Positions 18,853 to 27,805 of a DNA stretch of 64,000 nt are shown here, piece after piece. This DNA is from Ruegeria sp. THAF33. Lineage in GTDB: Bacteria > Pseudomonadota > Alphaproteobacteria > Rhodobacterales > Rhodobacteraceae. Position 1 is the stretch's first letter. Each line of letters starts with the position of its first letter. Position numbers and translations under genes: made by a program. The stretch is taken from contig NZ_CP045384.1 of NCBI RefSeq assembly GCF_009363615.1, positions 2,664,501 to 2,728,500 of the forward strand, written 5' to 3'. The notes beneath the pieces were generated by a model. The model was not told where the DNA came from. It did no database searches and saw nothing but the letters and a program-made list of their open reading frames with translations.

Positions 18853-19077
18853 ATGGCACACTCAGCAACACAATCACACGCAGGCTTTTCGCTGCCCGGT
18901 CTGATCGCGTCCATCGGATCATCAATCTACGGGGCTCTGATCAGTGTGGCCGAAGCTCAATCGCGCGCGCGGCAAGTCGAATTCCTGCAATCGCTCAGCG
19001 ACGAAGAGTTGAAAAAACGGGGCCTATCACGCGAACGGATCGTGCATCGGGTGTTTTCGGATTCGATCTGGCTCTGA
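18853..19077 (+). CDS. DUF1127-type small protein
   Basis: A 74-residue protein whose end matches the DUF1127 pattern (EFLQSLSDEELKKRGLSRER), preceded by a short hydrophobic section (LPGLIASIGSSIYGALISVA). DUF1127 proteins are small, often Arg-rich, and in alphaproteobacteria some affect RNA turnover or phosphate and stress physiology. The start ATG at 18853 has GAGGG seven bases upstream. Its place between ureC and ureE is unusual. A role in urease is not established. Confidence 0.7.
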   Translation: MAHSATQSHAGFSLPGLIASIGSSIYGALISVAEAQSRARQVEFLQSLSDEELKKRGLSRERIVHRVFSDSIWL

Positions 19078-19105
19078 CCATTTCTGCTCCAGAGGAGGCG
19101 ACGGT

Positions 19106-19558
19106 ATGACCGCCCTGCTCTGCACCGCACGCCGTTACTCGGATCACATGCACGACGACACTGCCGATTGCCTGTCGTTGACCTATGACGATCGGTTTTT
19201 GCGCCGAAAGGTTTTAACATGCGAAAGCGGCGAACAGATTCTGGTCGACCTGGCTCAGACAACCTCACTGGATCACGGCGGCGCGCTGATCTTGGACGAC
19301 GGGCGCGCGGTTGAAATCCAGGCCGCGCCCGAAGCCTTGCTGGAGGTCTCGGCTCCTGATCTGGCACGTATCGCATGGCATATCGGCAATCGCCACACGC
19401 CCTGCCAGATCGAAAAGGATCGTCTGTTGATCCAGGTCGATCATGTGATCCGAGACATGCTTTTGAAAATCGGGGCCACAGTACGTGAGGTGCACGAACC
19501 GTTCACCCCTGAAGGCGGAGCCTACGGCCACGGCAGGACACATGGCCACGCCCACTGA
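19106..19558 (+). CDS. ureE: Urease accessory protein UreE
   Basis: A nickel metallochaperone of 150 residues. It has the UreE N-terminal domain (LTYDDRFLRRKVLTCESGEQ), the conserved AWHIGNRHTPCQIEKDRLLI and the VDHVIRDMLLKIGA segment. It ends in a short His-rich tail ([11 protein letters not shown]) that can bind nickel. It overlaps the ureF start by 17 bases. Confidence 0.96.
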   Translation: MTALLCTARRYSDHMHDDTADCLSLTYDDRFLRRKVLTCESGEQILVDLAQTTSLDHGGALILDDGRAVEIQAAPEALLEVSAPDLARIAWHIGNRHTPCQIEKDRLLIQVDHVIRDMLLKIGATVREVHEPFTPEGGAYGHGRTHGHAH

Positions 19559-20195
19559 AGCTGATATCCTGACGCTGACCCAGTGGTTGTCTCCGGCATA
19601 TCCTGTGGGAGGCTTTGCTTATTCCCACGGGCTGGAAGCCGCAATTGACGAGGGGGCTGTCGCCAGTTCACAAGACGCCGAAGCCTGGATTTCTGATGTG
19701 CTGGAACATGGGTCGGGATGGAATGACGCTCTGTTCGTGGTGTCCGCTTACAACGCGCAGAACAATGATGAGCTTATCAGTGTTGATACCAAGGCACGGG
19801 CGATCTGTGCATCATCGGAAAGAAAAATGGAAACCGAATTGCTGGGGCAGGCATTCGGGACCGTCACAGGAGACGTCTGGGATTTAGACATCCAACAGCT
19901 TTCCTACCCAGTGTCCGTGGGCTATGCCGCGCATCTGCAGAGCCTTCCCATACTGTTAACGACACAGCTGTATCTACAAGCATTTGCAAGCAACTTGGTC
20001 GCGTGCGCAACGCGCCTTGTGCCGCTGGGGCAAACCGACGCTCAGAAACTGATCCGTAATTTGACACCGTTATGTGCTCATATCGCTGGACAAGCGCAAA
20101 TGGCAGGCTTGGACGAATTGAGTTCGACTGCGTTCCTGACGGACATCGCGTCGATGAGACACGAAACACAGTATTCAAGGATATTCCGAACATGA
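19542..20195 (+). CDS. ureF: Urease accessory protein UreF
   Basis: The 217-residue helical UreF, part of the UreD-UreF-UreG activation complex. The family opening [20 protein letters not shown] is clear. The ATG at 19542, inside the ureE 3' end, is chosen; a longer frame upstream is the ureE shadow. Its TGA overlaps the ureG ATG. Confidence 0.95.
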   Translation: MATPTEADILTLTQWLSPAYPVGGFAYSHGLEAAIDEGAVASSQDAEAWISDVLEHGSGWNDALFVVSAYNAQNNDELISVDTKARAICASSERKMETELLGQAFGTVTGDVWDLDIQQLSYPVSVGYAAHLQSLPILLTTQLYLQAFASNLVACATRLVPLGQTDAQKLIRNLTPLCAHIAGQAQMAGLDELSSTAFLTDIASMRHETQYSRIFRT

Positions 20196-20821
20196 GCAGT
20201 ATGAACGGCCCTCTTCGCGTCGGCATCGGTGGTCCGGTTGGAGCCGGAAAGACCACCTTGACGGCTGCCCTATCTGAAACCCTGCGCGATGTTTGTTCAG
20301 TGGGCGTTATCACCAATGATATTTACACCCAGGAAGACGCCGAGGCGCTGATGCGCTTGCAGGTCTTGCCAAGAGACAGGATCATCGGTGTCGAAACGGG
20401 GGGCTGCCCACATACAGCTATCCGTGAGGATGCATCGATAAACCTTGCAGCGGTTGCTGAAATGCGAAACCGGCATCCCGATCTTGACATCGTTCTGATC
20501 GAAAGTGGCGGCGACAACCTGTCGGCTACATTCAGTCCAGAACTCGCAGACCTTACAATCTATGTGATCGACGTCGCAGCAGGAGAGGAAATACCGCGAA
20601 AAGGCGGACCGGCAATAACGAAATCCGACATCCTGGTCATAAACAAGACCGATCTGGCGCCGCATGTTGGCGCTTCACTGGAGGTCATGGATAGAGATGC
20701 AGCCAGAATGCGCAAAGGGCGGCCCTTTTTGTTCACGTCCCTTCGTCACAAAAAAGGAGTCGGCGCAATTGTCGACCTTTTAGTGAAGAAGGGGGGGTTA
20801 ATGATTCCAGAAAGGAATTAA
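20192..20821 (+). CDS. ureG: Urease accessory GTPase UreG
   Basis: A 209-residue SIMIBI-class GTPase that drives nickel delivery. The P-loop is [11 protein letters not shown], followed by [15 protein letters not shown], the metal-binding [16 protein letters not shown], the switch segment [16 protein letters not shown] and the guanine-specificity NKTD. It is last gene of the urease operon. No hairpin terminator was seen behind it. The urea transporter and any NtrC site were not found next to the operon. Confidence 0.97.
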   Translation: MSSMNGPLRVGIGGPVGAGKTTLTAALSETLRDVCSVGVITNDIYTQEDAEALMRLQVLPRDRIIGVETGGCPHTAIREDASINLAAVAEMRNRHPDLDIVLIESGGDNLSATFSPELADLTIYVIDVAAGEEIPRKGGPAITKSDILVINKTDLAPHVGASLEVMDRDAARMRKGRPFLFTSLRHKKGVGAIVDLLVKKGGLMIPERN

Positions 20822-20872
20822 CGCTCAGAACAAAGATGCCAATCTGTCGACACCTGTCATCGGCTCTGCCGT

Positions 20873-21088
20873 TCAGAGGCACCTAATCCATAGATTTTTC
20901 GTCATTCTATTTTCGATTGGCGCACAGATTTTACCACGCGCGACTCCAAGCTTTTCCATCAATTCCGCACCTTTCGTGGCGGTATCTTTCAGTGCCGCTG
21001 AGAAATATTCACGCGAACCCTTTGGGACGTTGACTGCCACCCGCGACACAGCGTCCTTCGATTTTAAATGCGTTTTCCTTTGCCTCAC
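20873..21088 (-). CDS. Unrecognised 71-codon open frame
   Basis: A short leftward frame downstream of tcuB. The central part (RVAVNVPKGSREYFSAALKD, then TKGAELMEKLGVARG) has amphipathic helix character and a composition that looks more like protein than the neighbouring frames. No family is recognised and no clear ribosome binding site precedes the start. It could be a small protein, the 3' remnant of a gene, or chance. Confidence 0.25.
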   Translation of the reverse strand: MRQRKTHLKSKDAVSRVAVNVPKGSREYFSAALKDTATKGAELMEKLGVARGKICAPIENRMTKNLWIRCL

Positions 21089-21105
21089 TCAGGAAATGCG
21101 GGCTG

Positions 21106-22185
21106 CTAGCGGACCACCGACACATCTCTTTTTCGTTGCGCATCCCTGACAAGGGCAGCAACCCGATAGAAACCGTGCGCCATTTTTGTGTAAGGCGTAA
21201 GAAGGAAGAACGCGAGAACCGACCCCAGATGGACGGCAAGCAGTGCAGGCATTACTGCGGATGAACCGAAAGCGTAAAGAACAAGCCCGCTCAACGCTAC
21301 AAACCCAAGCAGTAATATAAATCCGATTTCTCCGCCCCAAGCTGAAACATCGCCGAGATTGCGGTCTGACTTCTGTTTCAGCCGGACCATCATGTAGCAG
21401 CCAGCAGTGAGCAAAACGCCCCCTGTGACTCCAAACAGCTTCGGCAATGACCAGAACCCGTAAGGTGCGTGCAGATCGAACCCGTAATGCATGATCGTCG
21501 CCACCGAAGTCGAAGCAAAACACAGCAGAAACCCGTACATGATCGCATGATGCACGTGGCGGCGAGCTTGGCTAAAACGGTCTTCGTCCTCGAAATTGCA
21601 ACCCTCCCCGTGGCCAGCAGCCAGGTCCTGCATTTTGGCCGTTCGACTTAGCGCGGCTTTCAAGTCGCCCAGTTGGATCGGCTGGCCTCCAACTGCGTGC
21701 CAATAGCGCCGCAAGCTGATGCCAATGCTGAACAACGGCAGAAGGAATGCCGGAGCAAAAATCAACACCATCGCATTGTGAGAGAGGACAGAGTAGAAGC
21801 CTTCGCCTCCGGTCGAGCCGATCGCGCGAATGGCCCAAAAAATAAGCGCGAAGCCAACGACCAGAGCCAGAGCGATCGCCCCGCCATGGCTATGGAAGCA
21901 GCGCGCCAGAGGTTGCGGCCAGGCGAAGCTTTCCCAACTGTCGCGCCGGACCTCGGCCAGAGCCTTCGGCAGGTTGAGGTCGAACTCATGCGGCGCCGTA
22001 TATTGGCAGGCATAGTAACATCCTCTGCAGTTATGGCAGAGATTGGCCAATTGCGTGATATCGCCGTCCGAGAACGCGCGTTCAGCGTGAAGCGACGGAA
22101 AGACCGAGCAATAGCCTTCGCAATACCGGCAGGCATTGCAGATCTCAGCCTGACGGCGGGCTTCCTGTATCAGTTCAGTTCGCAT
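21106..22185 (-). CDS. tcuB: TcuB-like electron-transfer membrane protein
   Basis: TcuB reoxidises the flavin of tricarballylate dehydrogenase and passes electrons to the membrane. This 359-residue protein has two cysteine clusters near the N-terminus (CNACRYCEGYC and CHNCRGCYYAC) for iron-sulfur centres, then several transmembrane helices containing His residues suited to haem (RRHVHHAIMYGFLLCF). The start MRTELIQEARR overlaps the tcuA stop by 11 bases; an ATG eight codons upstream is an alternative. It is coupled to tcuA. Confidence 0.88.
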   Translation of the reverse strand: MRTELIQEARRQAEICNACRYCEGYCSVFPSLHAERAFSDGDITQLANLCHNCRGCYYACQYTAPHEFDLNLPKALAEVRRDSWESFAWPQPLARCFHSHGGAIALALVVGFALIFWAIRAIGSTGGEGFYSVLSHNAMVLIFAPAFLLPLFSIGISLRRYWHAVGGQPIQLGDLKAALSRTAKMQDLAAGHGEGCNFEDEDRFSQARRHVHHAIMYGFLLCFASTSVATIMHYGFDLHAPYGFWSLPKLFGVTGGVLLTAGCYMMVRLKQKSDRNLGDVSAWGGEIGFILLLGFVALSGLVLYAFGSSAVMPALLAVHLGSVLAFFLLTPYTKMAHGFYRVAALVRDAQRKRDVSVVR

Positions 22186-23569
22186 AAGAAGCGGCCTCTC
22201 GTCCTGCAATGCGTCCGAAGACGGTTCCGATGGTCATGCCGAACCCGGCCAGATAACCCTGCCCCAAAATCGACCCAGCCATGGTTTCGCCTGCCGCCCA
22301 GAGGTTCTGGATTTTGCCGTTTGCCATTGAACATTGCGCAGATTCATCCACCTTGAGCCCCAGATAGGTGAAGGTCACACCGGTGCGCAGCGAGTAGCCA
22401 TAGTAAGGAGGTTCGGTGATCGGGCGCGCCCAATTGGTTTTGGGTGGGGTCAGGCCGGTAGTTGAAACTCCGTCCAATTCTGTTGGATGAAAGCCACTTG
22501 TGTCACCGCAGGCGGCATTGAATTCTGCGACGGTCGTGGTCAGCTTATCGGCGGGCAGGCCCATCGCTTTGGCCAGTTCCCCGAGCGTGTCCGCCTTTAA
22601 CGGCGGAAAAACCGACGGCATGAACAGATTCAGCGATTTGGCATCAATGATCACATAGCCCACCTGATCCGGCTGGGCTGCGACCAAGCGACCCCAGATC
22701 GCGTAACGCTTTGGCCACACGTCCTCGCCCTCGTCATAGAACCGCTCGGCATCTTTGTTGACAACAATTGAGAATGGAACGCAGTCCAGGCGGGTGACGA
22801 TGCCGCCATCGAATTTCGGAGCACGCCCGTCGACGGCAACGGCGTGGCATTGGGTCGGGTCTCCGACGCTCTCAACGCCTTGATCCAGAAGATCGGCCAG
22901 CACGACACCCCGGTTATAGGGCGTGCCCCGGATCAGGAAGTTGCGTGCCGCAGGTCCCCACGCACGCGTCAGCCAATCGGTGTCAGCCTGAAAGCCGCCC
23001 GATGCGACGATGACCGCTTTGGGTGTTATGCGATGGGATTGGCCTTCGCAGGTGAAGTCTACCCACTCAATCCGGTCTCCGTTCAATTCAAGATGCGTGA
23101 CGGCGGCTTCGTACAGGACTTCGACGCCCAGCTTCGCTGCTGTCCGGTAATAGGCATTTACCAGCGATTTACCGCCGCCCATAAAGAACGCATTCGTCCG
23201 CGCCAGCGATAGCGTCCCCGACAAAGAGGGCTGGAACCGAACCCCGTGCTCCTCCATCCAGGGAAGACATTCCTCAGACGTGCGAATTGCGAGGCGCGCC
23301 AGATCTTTGTCGGTTTTACCCCCGGTAACCTTGAGCAAATCTGACAGGTATTCGTCTTCGCTGTATTCCTCGACCAGCGGGCCTAAAGGGCTGGAATGCA
23401 TGCAGCGAAAGTTTCGGGTATGGCGCGAGTTTCCGCCACGATAGGGTTTGGGCGCCGTTTCAAGGATCAGAACGCGCGCGCCTGCTTCGGCGGCGGTCAT
23501 CGCAGCGCACAGGGCGGCGTTACCTCCGCCAATCACAGCGATATCGTAGGCTTCCTTTTGGGTGGCCAT
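22175..23569 (-). CDS. tcuA: FAD-dependent tricarballylate dehydrogenase-type protein
   Basis: In Salmonella TcuA oxidises tricarballylate to cis-aconitate. This 464-residue flavoprotein has the FAD dinucleotide motif IGGGNAALCAAMTAAEAGA at the N-terminus, the fumarate-reductase-like KPYRGGNSRHTRNFRCMHS segment, and a C-terminal LWAAGETMAGSILGQGYLAG that closes the FAD site. It belongs to the FAD_binding_2 family. Adjacent tcuB and the Tct genes nearby support a tricarboxylate substrate; another C6 acid cannot be excluded. Confidence 0.88.
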   Translation of the reverse strand: MATQKEAYDIAVIGGGNAALCAAMTAAEAGARVLILETAPKPYRGGNSRHTRNFRCMHSSPLGPLVEEYSEDEYLSDLLKVTGGKTDKDLARLAIRTSEECLPWMEEHGVRFQPSLSGTLSLARTNAFFMGGGKSLVNAYYRTAAKLGVEVLYEAAVTHLELNGDRIEWVDFTCEGQSHRITPKAVIVASGGFQADTDWLTRAWGPAARNFLIRGTPYNRGVVLADLLDQGVESVGDPTQCHAVAVDGRAPKFDGGIVTRLDCVPFSIVVNKDAERFYDEGEDVWPKRYAIWGRLVAAQPDQVGYVIIDAKSLNLFMPSVFPPLKADTLGELAKAMGLPADKLTTTVAEFNAACGDTSGFHPTELDGVSTTGLTPPKTNWARPITEPPYYGYSLRTGVTFTYLGLKVDESAQCSMANGKIQNLWAAGETMAGSILGQGYLAGFGMTIGTVFGRIAGREAASYAN

Positions 23570-23580
23570 GTGGTTTCCGC

Positions 23581-24261
23581 CTATTGAGTTTGGTCCGTTG
23601 TTCGGTCGCGCTCCTGCAAGGCGCGAATGCGCATGCGTTGTGCTGCGTGGATATGAGCGCGCATCTCATTTTCAGCCGCCGCGCCATCCCGGGCTTTCAA
23701 GGCGGCCATGATAAGGCGGTGTTCGGCTACTGCGGCCTCGGCTCGGTCGCCGTCCAACAATTGCGACGGGCCCAGGATCAGCAACGCCTTTTGTAAAGAC
23801 AACATGGATTTAGCCAGAAACCGGTTCTTGGCCGCATCCAGAAGCGTCGCATGGAAAATCCGATTGATCCGCGCGGCCTCCGGGCCGGTGCCTGCCTCGG
23901 CCAGCCGGTCATTCAGCACATCCAGCTCATCCAGTTCGACATCGGACGCCGCCCTTGCCGCCAGACGGGCCGCAGTTCCCTCGAGCACAGCGCGCATCTC
24001 ATAGAGCTCCATCACTTCGGCGTAATCCAGGCTGCGTACCGTCGCGCCTTGACGGGGGATATGTGTTACCAAGCCATCCGCTTCCAGCTGTCGGATCGCT
24101 TCGCGCACAGGCGTGCGGCTAACTCCCAACCTCTCGGACAACTCTATCTCGCGCAGGCGTTCGCCGGGCGGCAGGCTACCTTCGCGAATCTCATCCAGCA
24201 GGCGCTGATAGGCGGAATTGCCTTGTGGGCCTGGCTGTAACGGGTCGTCCTGCAGGGTCAT
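23581..24261 (-). CDS. GntR family regulator, FCD (FadR) subfamily
   Basis: A 226-residue regulator with a winged helix-turn-helix N-terminus (RLREIELSERLGVSRTPVRE, then AIRQLEADGLVTHIPRQGAT) and an all-helical FCD ligand domain with the metal-binding His pattern (NRIFHATLLDAAK ... VAEHRLIMAAL ... MRAHIHAAQ). Organic acids are the usual effectors. The start at 24261 is preferred; 17 more codons upstream would cover the operator. The gene lies 11 bp upstream of tcuA, probably in one transcript, and is divergent from the AbrB-type gene. Confidence 0.9.
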   Translation of the reverse strand: MTLQDDPLQPGPQGNSAYQRLLDEIREGSLPPGERLREIELSERLGVSRTPVREAIRQLEADGLVTHIPRQGATVRSLDYAEVMELYEMRAVLEGTAARLAARAASDVELDELDVLNDRLAEAGTGPEAARINRIFHATLLDAAKNRFLAKSMLSLQKALLILGPSQLLDGDRAEAAVAEHRLIMAALKARDGAAAENEMRAHIHAAQRMRIRALQERDRTTDQTQ

Positions 24262-24291
24262 CACGCGCTCACTTGTGTTATTGCGTCCATT

Positions 24292-24309
24292 TGTATACAT
24301 TTGGATACA
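24292..24309. promoter_or_regulatory. Double GTATAC-type operator, GntR/AbrB promoter
   Basis: TGTATACA (24292-24299) is followed exactly one helical turn later by GGATACAC. The GTATAC cores are at 24293 and 24303 (second copy GGATAC). The site lies between the divergent GntR and AbrB-type genes. FCD-type GntR proteins commonly bind T-GTATAC-A-like palindromes. A second copy with the same spacing lies at 26603. Confidence 0.65.
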
Positions 24310-24339
24310 CACTAAGTCAACCGCACCGGAATCTACATT

Positions 24340-25404
24340 TTGTCCACCCAGATCAACGCACCCTCCTCAGCGAAAAAACGTGCAGTGACCTTCGCGCTTG
24401 CAGTGTTGGGCACCGGAGCATTCTGGTTAATGAATTTGCCCCTGCCCTTCCTGTTCGGCCCAATGAGCGCCTGTCTGATTGCAGCCCTGGCGCATGCGCC
24501 GATGGAGGGATTCGGGCAGGTCTCGGTGGCGGCACGCACTATCCTGGGCGTTGCCGTGGGAGCATCGATCACTCCGGCCCTGTTTGCCGAATTGCCGAAA
24601 ATGGCCGCGTCGATTGCGCTGGTTCCGTTCTTTATCCTGCTGATCGCACTGGTCGGAGTGCCATTCTTCCGCAAGATTTGGGGCTTCGATACTACAACCG
24701 CTTTTTATGCTGCCATGCCCGGCGGGTTGCAGGACATGATCATCTTCGGATCCGAGGCGGGTGCCAATCCGCGCACGTTGTCGCTGATCCACGGCACACG
24801 CGTGCTGATCATAGTGACGTTGGCCCCGCTATTTCTGACTGTTTTCTATGGCGCTGAATTGACCAACCCAATCGGTGAACCCGCACACGCCCTGCCGGTT
24901 CACGAACTGGCCCTGATGGTGTTGGCCGCCTTTATCGGCTGGAAGGGCGGCGAGCGCATCGGTCTCTTCGGCGCGTCGATCCTGGGACCGATGATCCTGA
25001 CAGCTGCTTTGTCACTCGGGGACTTCATCCATACCCGCCCCCCGCGCGAGGCCATCCTGGCCGCGCAATTCTTCATCGGTTGCGGAATCGGAGTGAAGTT
25101 TGTCGGTGTCACCTGGGTGGAATTGCGCAAGGTCGTGGCAGCGGGTTGCGCCTATGTGGTTGTCCTGGCCGTGTTGGCGGCGGCCTTCACTGCTGTTGTC
25201 ACCACGTTAGGGCTTGGCAAGCCGGTCGAGGCGTTTCTGGCCTTCGCGCCCGGCGGGCAGGCCGAGATGACAGTTCTGGCCATCGTTTCAGGCGCGGACC
25301 TGGGCTTTGTGATCACTCACCATCTGACAAGGATTGTGCTGGTGATCATCGGCGCGCCCATCGCCGCCAATCTTATTCTACGGTGGTCCAAACCTCGGGG
25401 TTGA
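24340..25404 (+). CDS. AbrB family integral membrane protein
   Basis: A 354-residue very hydrophobic protein with about ten membrane spans and an internal duplication typical of the AbrB/ammonia-monooxygenase-named membrane family. Both repeats carry similar motifs (PFLFGPMSACLIAALA and ASILGPMILTAALSLG; AAMPGGLQDMIIFGSEAGA and AFAPGGQAEMTVLAIVSGAD). The family function is not firmly known; transport is likely. The start used is a TTG at 24340 with no clear ribosome binding site, so it is uncertain. It overlaps the convergent dehydrogenase gene by 32 bases. The shared operator suggests that it moves a related organic acid. Confidence 0.85.
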   Translation: MSTQINAPSSAKKRAVTFALAVLGTGAFWLMNLPLPFLFGPMSACLIAALAHAPMEGFGQVSVAARTILGVAVGASITPALFAELPKMAASIALVPFFILLIALVGVPFFRKIWGFDTTTAFYAAMPGGLQDMIIFGSEAGANPRTLSLIHGTRVLIIVTLAPLFLTVFYGAELTNPIGEPAHALPVHELALMVLAAFIGWKGGERIGLFGASILGPMILTAALSLGDFIHTRPPREAILAAQFFIGCGIGVKFVGVTWVELRKVVAAGCAYVVVLAVLAAAFTAVVTTLGLGKPVEAFLAFAPGGQAEMTVLAIVSGADLGFVITHHLTRIVLVIIGAPIAANLILRWSKPRG

Positions 25405-26353
25405 TCATGTGGATCGGCGCGCCGTCAGCGTACGCATTTACCTGATCGAAGATATCGGCAAATTGCAGGTCGAACTCATCCTCGGTCACAAAACCGATAT
25501 GCGGCGTCGCGATCAGGTTGGGATGTGCCAGCAAAGGATCGGTCGCGTCAGTCAGTGGCTCGGAATCGAATACATCAATCGCGGCTTTGCCGGGGCGACC
25601 GGCGTTGAGCGCTTCAAGCAAAGCGCCCGGAGCAATCAGCCCGGCCCGTGAAGTGTTCACGAAGATCGCCCCGGGCTGCATCTGCGCAAAATCCGATGCG
25701 GTAATGATCGCACGCGTGTCCGGTTTCAGGCGCACATGGATCGAAACAACGTCACTATCGGCAAAAAACGCCTCGCGGCTCGGCGCGACCCTAGCGCCAT
25801 CCGCTTGCGCACGCGACCGACCTTCATCGGACGACCACCAAACGACATTCATTCCGAACGCCTCGGCATAACCCGCAACCGCACGCGCGATACGGCCGTA
25901 ACCATAGAGCCCCAATTGACGACAGCGTAGCGTCTTGCCTACCCCTGCCTGCCAGTGCCCTGCCTTGACCGAGGCCATCTGAGCGGGCAAATCCCGCATC
26001 CCAGCCATGATCAGCGCCCATGTGAGTTCCGCCGCAGCATAAGACGGCGTGCCGCTATGCATATTCGAACACAGTAAAACACCCTGATCTGTACAGGCCG
26101 GCACATCAACATGGGGATAGACGCTGCGCTGGCTGATCAGCTGCAAATTCGGCAACTTTTCCAGCAAGGCGTGAGTGACTTTGGTTCGCTCTCGGAACAG
26201 CACCAGCACTTGAGCCTCCTGCAAACGCTTGGCCAAGATGTCAAGATCCTCGACATGATCCGTCCACACCGTCACTTCATGAGCGTTGAGTCTCTCAAAA
26301 CATGGCAGCCCACGCAGCGTGTCGAACCAATCGTCCAGAATGTGTACTTTCAT
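25373..26353 (-). CDS. D-2-hydroxyacid dehydrogenase family protein
   Basis: A 326-residue cytoplasmic NAD(P)-dependent dehydrogenase. The Rossmann motif is LGLYGYGRIARAVAGYA. The catalytic Arg is in FVNTSRAGLI, the Glu in DVFDSEPL and the His in TPHIGFVTEDEF. The sequence resembles the phosphoglycerate-dehydrogenase-like branch without the regulatory domain. The start overlaps the stop of a small upstream gene by 4 bases (ATGA). In this cluster it may reduce or oxidise a hydroxy-tricarboxylate or its oxo product (inference). Confidence 0.92.
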   Translation of the reverse strand: MKVHILDDWFDTLRGLPCFERLNAHEVTVWTDHVEDLDILAKRLQEAQVLVLFRERTKVTHALLEKLPNLQLISQRSVYPHVDVPACTDQGVLLCSNMHSGTPSYAAAELTWALIMAGMRDLPAQMASVKAGHWQAGVGKTLRCRQLGLYGYGRIARAVAGYAEAFGMNVVWWSSDEGRSRAQADGARVAPSREAFFADSDVVSIHVRLKPDTRAIITASDFAQMQPGAIFVNTSRAGLIAPGALLEALNAGRPGKAAIDVFDSEPLTDATDPLLAHPNLIATPHIGFVTEDEFDLQFADIFDQVNAYADGAPIHMINPEVWTTVE

Positions 26354-26586
26354 CGGCTTTCTATACTCTGCCCGGTGGTCAGTTTTCTGGGTGTCGGCAC
26401 AAAATGCTGCACGTCAAGTGCTGCCAGCGCGTTTCGGACGCGTTCGCTTTGGTCCAACAGATGATTGAATTGCTCGTCGCATCCCGCGATTGGCGTGGGG
26501 TATTCGGCCATATCCCGTCGCAAGGCAGCTTGCGCCAACCGGAGCTCCTGACGCGCGATATCGAGGCATTCCGAGTAGTCGTCCAT
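26350..26586 (-). CDS. Small helical protein, unknown, coupled to the dehydrogenase
   Basis: A 78-residue protein, mostly charged helix (YSECLDIARQELRLAQAALR, then DEQFNHLLDQSERVRNALAA). The ATG at 26586 has GAGAGG upstream and the stop overlaps the dehydrogenase start, so it is very likely translated. I recognise no family. It is the first gene after the second GTATAC operator. Confidence 0.65.
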   Translation of the reverse strand: MDDYSECLDIARQELRLAQAALRRDMAEYPTPIAGCDEQFNHLLDQSERVRNALAALDVQHFVPTPRKLTTGQSIESR

Positions 26587-26602
26587 CGTAACCTCTCTCG
26601 TT

Positions 26603-26620
26603 TGTATACAAAAGTATACC
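26603..26620. promoter_or_regulatory. Double GTATAC operator, small gene/dehydrogenase promoter
   Basis: TGTATACA at 26603-26610 is followed by AGTATACC, with GTATAC cores at 26604 and 26614, 10 bp apart. The same arrangement occurs upstream of the GntR regulator (24292). It lies 17 bp before the start codon of the 78-residue gene and just after the prpF-type gene stop, so it gives this pair its own regulated promoter. Confidence 0.65.
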
Positions 26621-26637
26621 AATTTGGAAATGCCTAA

Positions 26638-27726
26638 TCAACTCCCTTTCCACACGGATTGTGGAACGTACACATGGCCGTCTGCCAACTTGCGCGCGGT
26701 ACGAACCAAGCCTGCTGCGTTTACAGTGAACCCATTCTCAGTGGTGAAATCCACCAATACGTCGATCGTGCCCGAGGCATGTTCCAATATGACTTCAGCC
26801 GGGCTTGTCGTCGGGCGATCCAGCAAACCGTCCGCGACCGTGCCGGGCGTCAAAGCGCAGGACGCCATGCACTGCGCACCGGTAACCGCCATGGTCGGGT
26901 GGGTCTTCCACGGCATGAAATACCGCACTGCAAGCGTTCCGCCCGCTTTGGCAGGAGCTACAAGGCCGAATTTGGGGGTCACGGATTTGGACACATCCCC
27001 CATCCCCATCCGTTCCCCGGCTTCGATCCGAACGGCTTCCATCCGGTCAAAAAAGGCGCGGTTGGCGTCCAGATCCTCGGCGCTTTCATAACCCGTCAGT
27101 CCGAAATCTGCGGCGCAGGCAATGGCCATTGGCATAGCGACGTCCATGCAAGTCAGTTCGATCCCCTGTACTGTGTCACGCAGGTTGCCGGTGGGCAGGA
27201 AAGCACCGGTTGCTGACCCAACCACCCCCATGAAACTCAGCTGCACCGGTGCAGATTGGCCGGGCACCCCGGCAATGCCTGTATCACCCTCATAGGTCAG
27301 CCTTCCCCCGGGTGTCTGAATCCGGGCCACTACACGGGCCCCGGTGTTGACCGCCCGGATACGGATTTCGGTTTCATCGCCTTGGGGCTCAAACAACCCC
27401 ATTTCGATTGCAGCGGGGGCGACACCTGACAGGATGTTGCCGCAAGTTGGTTTGAAGTCGACCAACTTATCCTCGACCGCAACCTGCGCGAAGAAATAGT
27501 CGATATCGGCCCAGTCATCCTCGCTGACCGACAGCATCGCGACCTTGGTCGTGACCGCCGCGCCACCGCCGATACCATCAATGTTCAGCGACTGCCCGGC
27601 CCCGAGGGCAGCGATCAGCACTTTGGCCAAAGTGTCCAGATCCTCGGGCAGATCCGAGCGGCGGAAATACGGGCCCCGAGAGGTTCCGCCCCGCATGAAT
27701 ACATATGGGATTGCTGTTTGGGTCAT
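26638..27726 (-). CDS. PrpF family isomerase (aconitate or 4-oxalomesaconate tautomerase type)
   Basis: PrpF-fold proteins, related to diaminopimelate epimerase, isomerise unsaturated tricarboxylates: methylaconitate, trans-aconitate or 4-oxalomesaconate. This 362-residue member has the family opening VFMRGGTSRGPYFRRSDLP, the GGGAAVTTKVAM segment, the catalytic-Cys loop VDFKPTCGNILSG in the first half and the second-half KTHPTMAVTGAQCMASCAL. The start at 27726 (MTQTAIPYV) is chosen over one 18 codons further up. The position behind the Tct genes fits cis/trans or positional isomerisation of an imported aconitate-like acid. Confidence 0.9.
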   Translation of the reverse strand: MTQTAIPYVFMRGGTSRGPYFRRSDLPEDLDTLAKVLIAALGAGQSLNIDGIGGGAAVTTKVAMLSVSEDDWADIDYFFAQVAVEDKLVDFKPTCGNILSGVAPAAIEMGLFEPQGDETEIRIRAVNTGARVVARIQTPGGRLTYEGDTGIAGVPGQSAPVQLSFMGVVGSATGAFLPTGNLRDTVQGIELTCMDVAMPMAIACAADFGLTGYESAEDLDANRAFFDRMEAVRIEAGERMGMGDVSKSVTPKFGLVAPAKAGGTLAVRYFMPWKTHPTMAVTGAQCMASCALTPGTVADGLLDRPTTSPAEVILEHASGTIDVLVDFTTENGFTVNAAGLVRTARKLADGHVYVPQSVWKGS

Positions 27727-27805
27727 CGGGTGCCCCCTGGCCAAGACTGAGTGGTGTTTCTTCTGCCCGGCCCGGTACACAGGCCGAGCGATGTCATCGG
27801 GCTGC

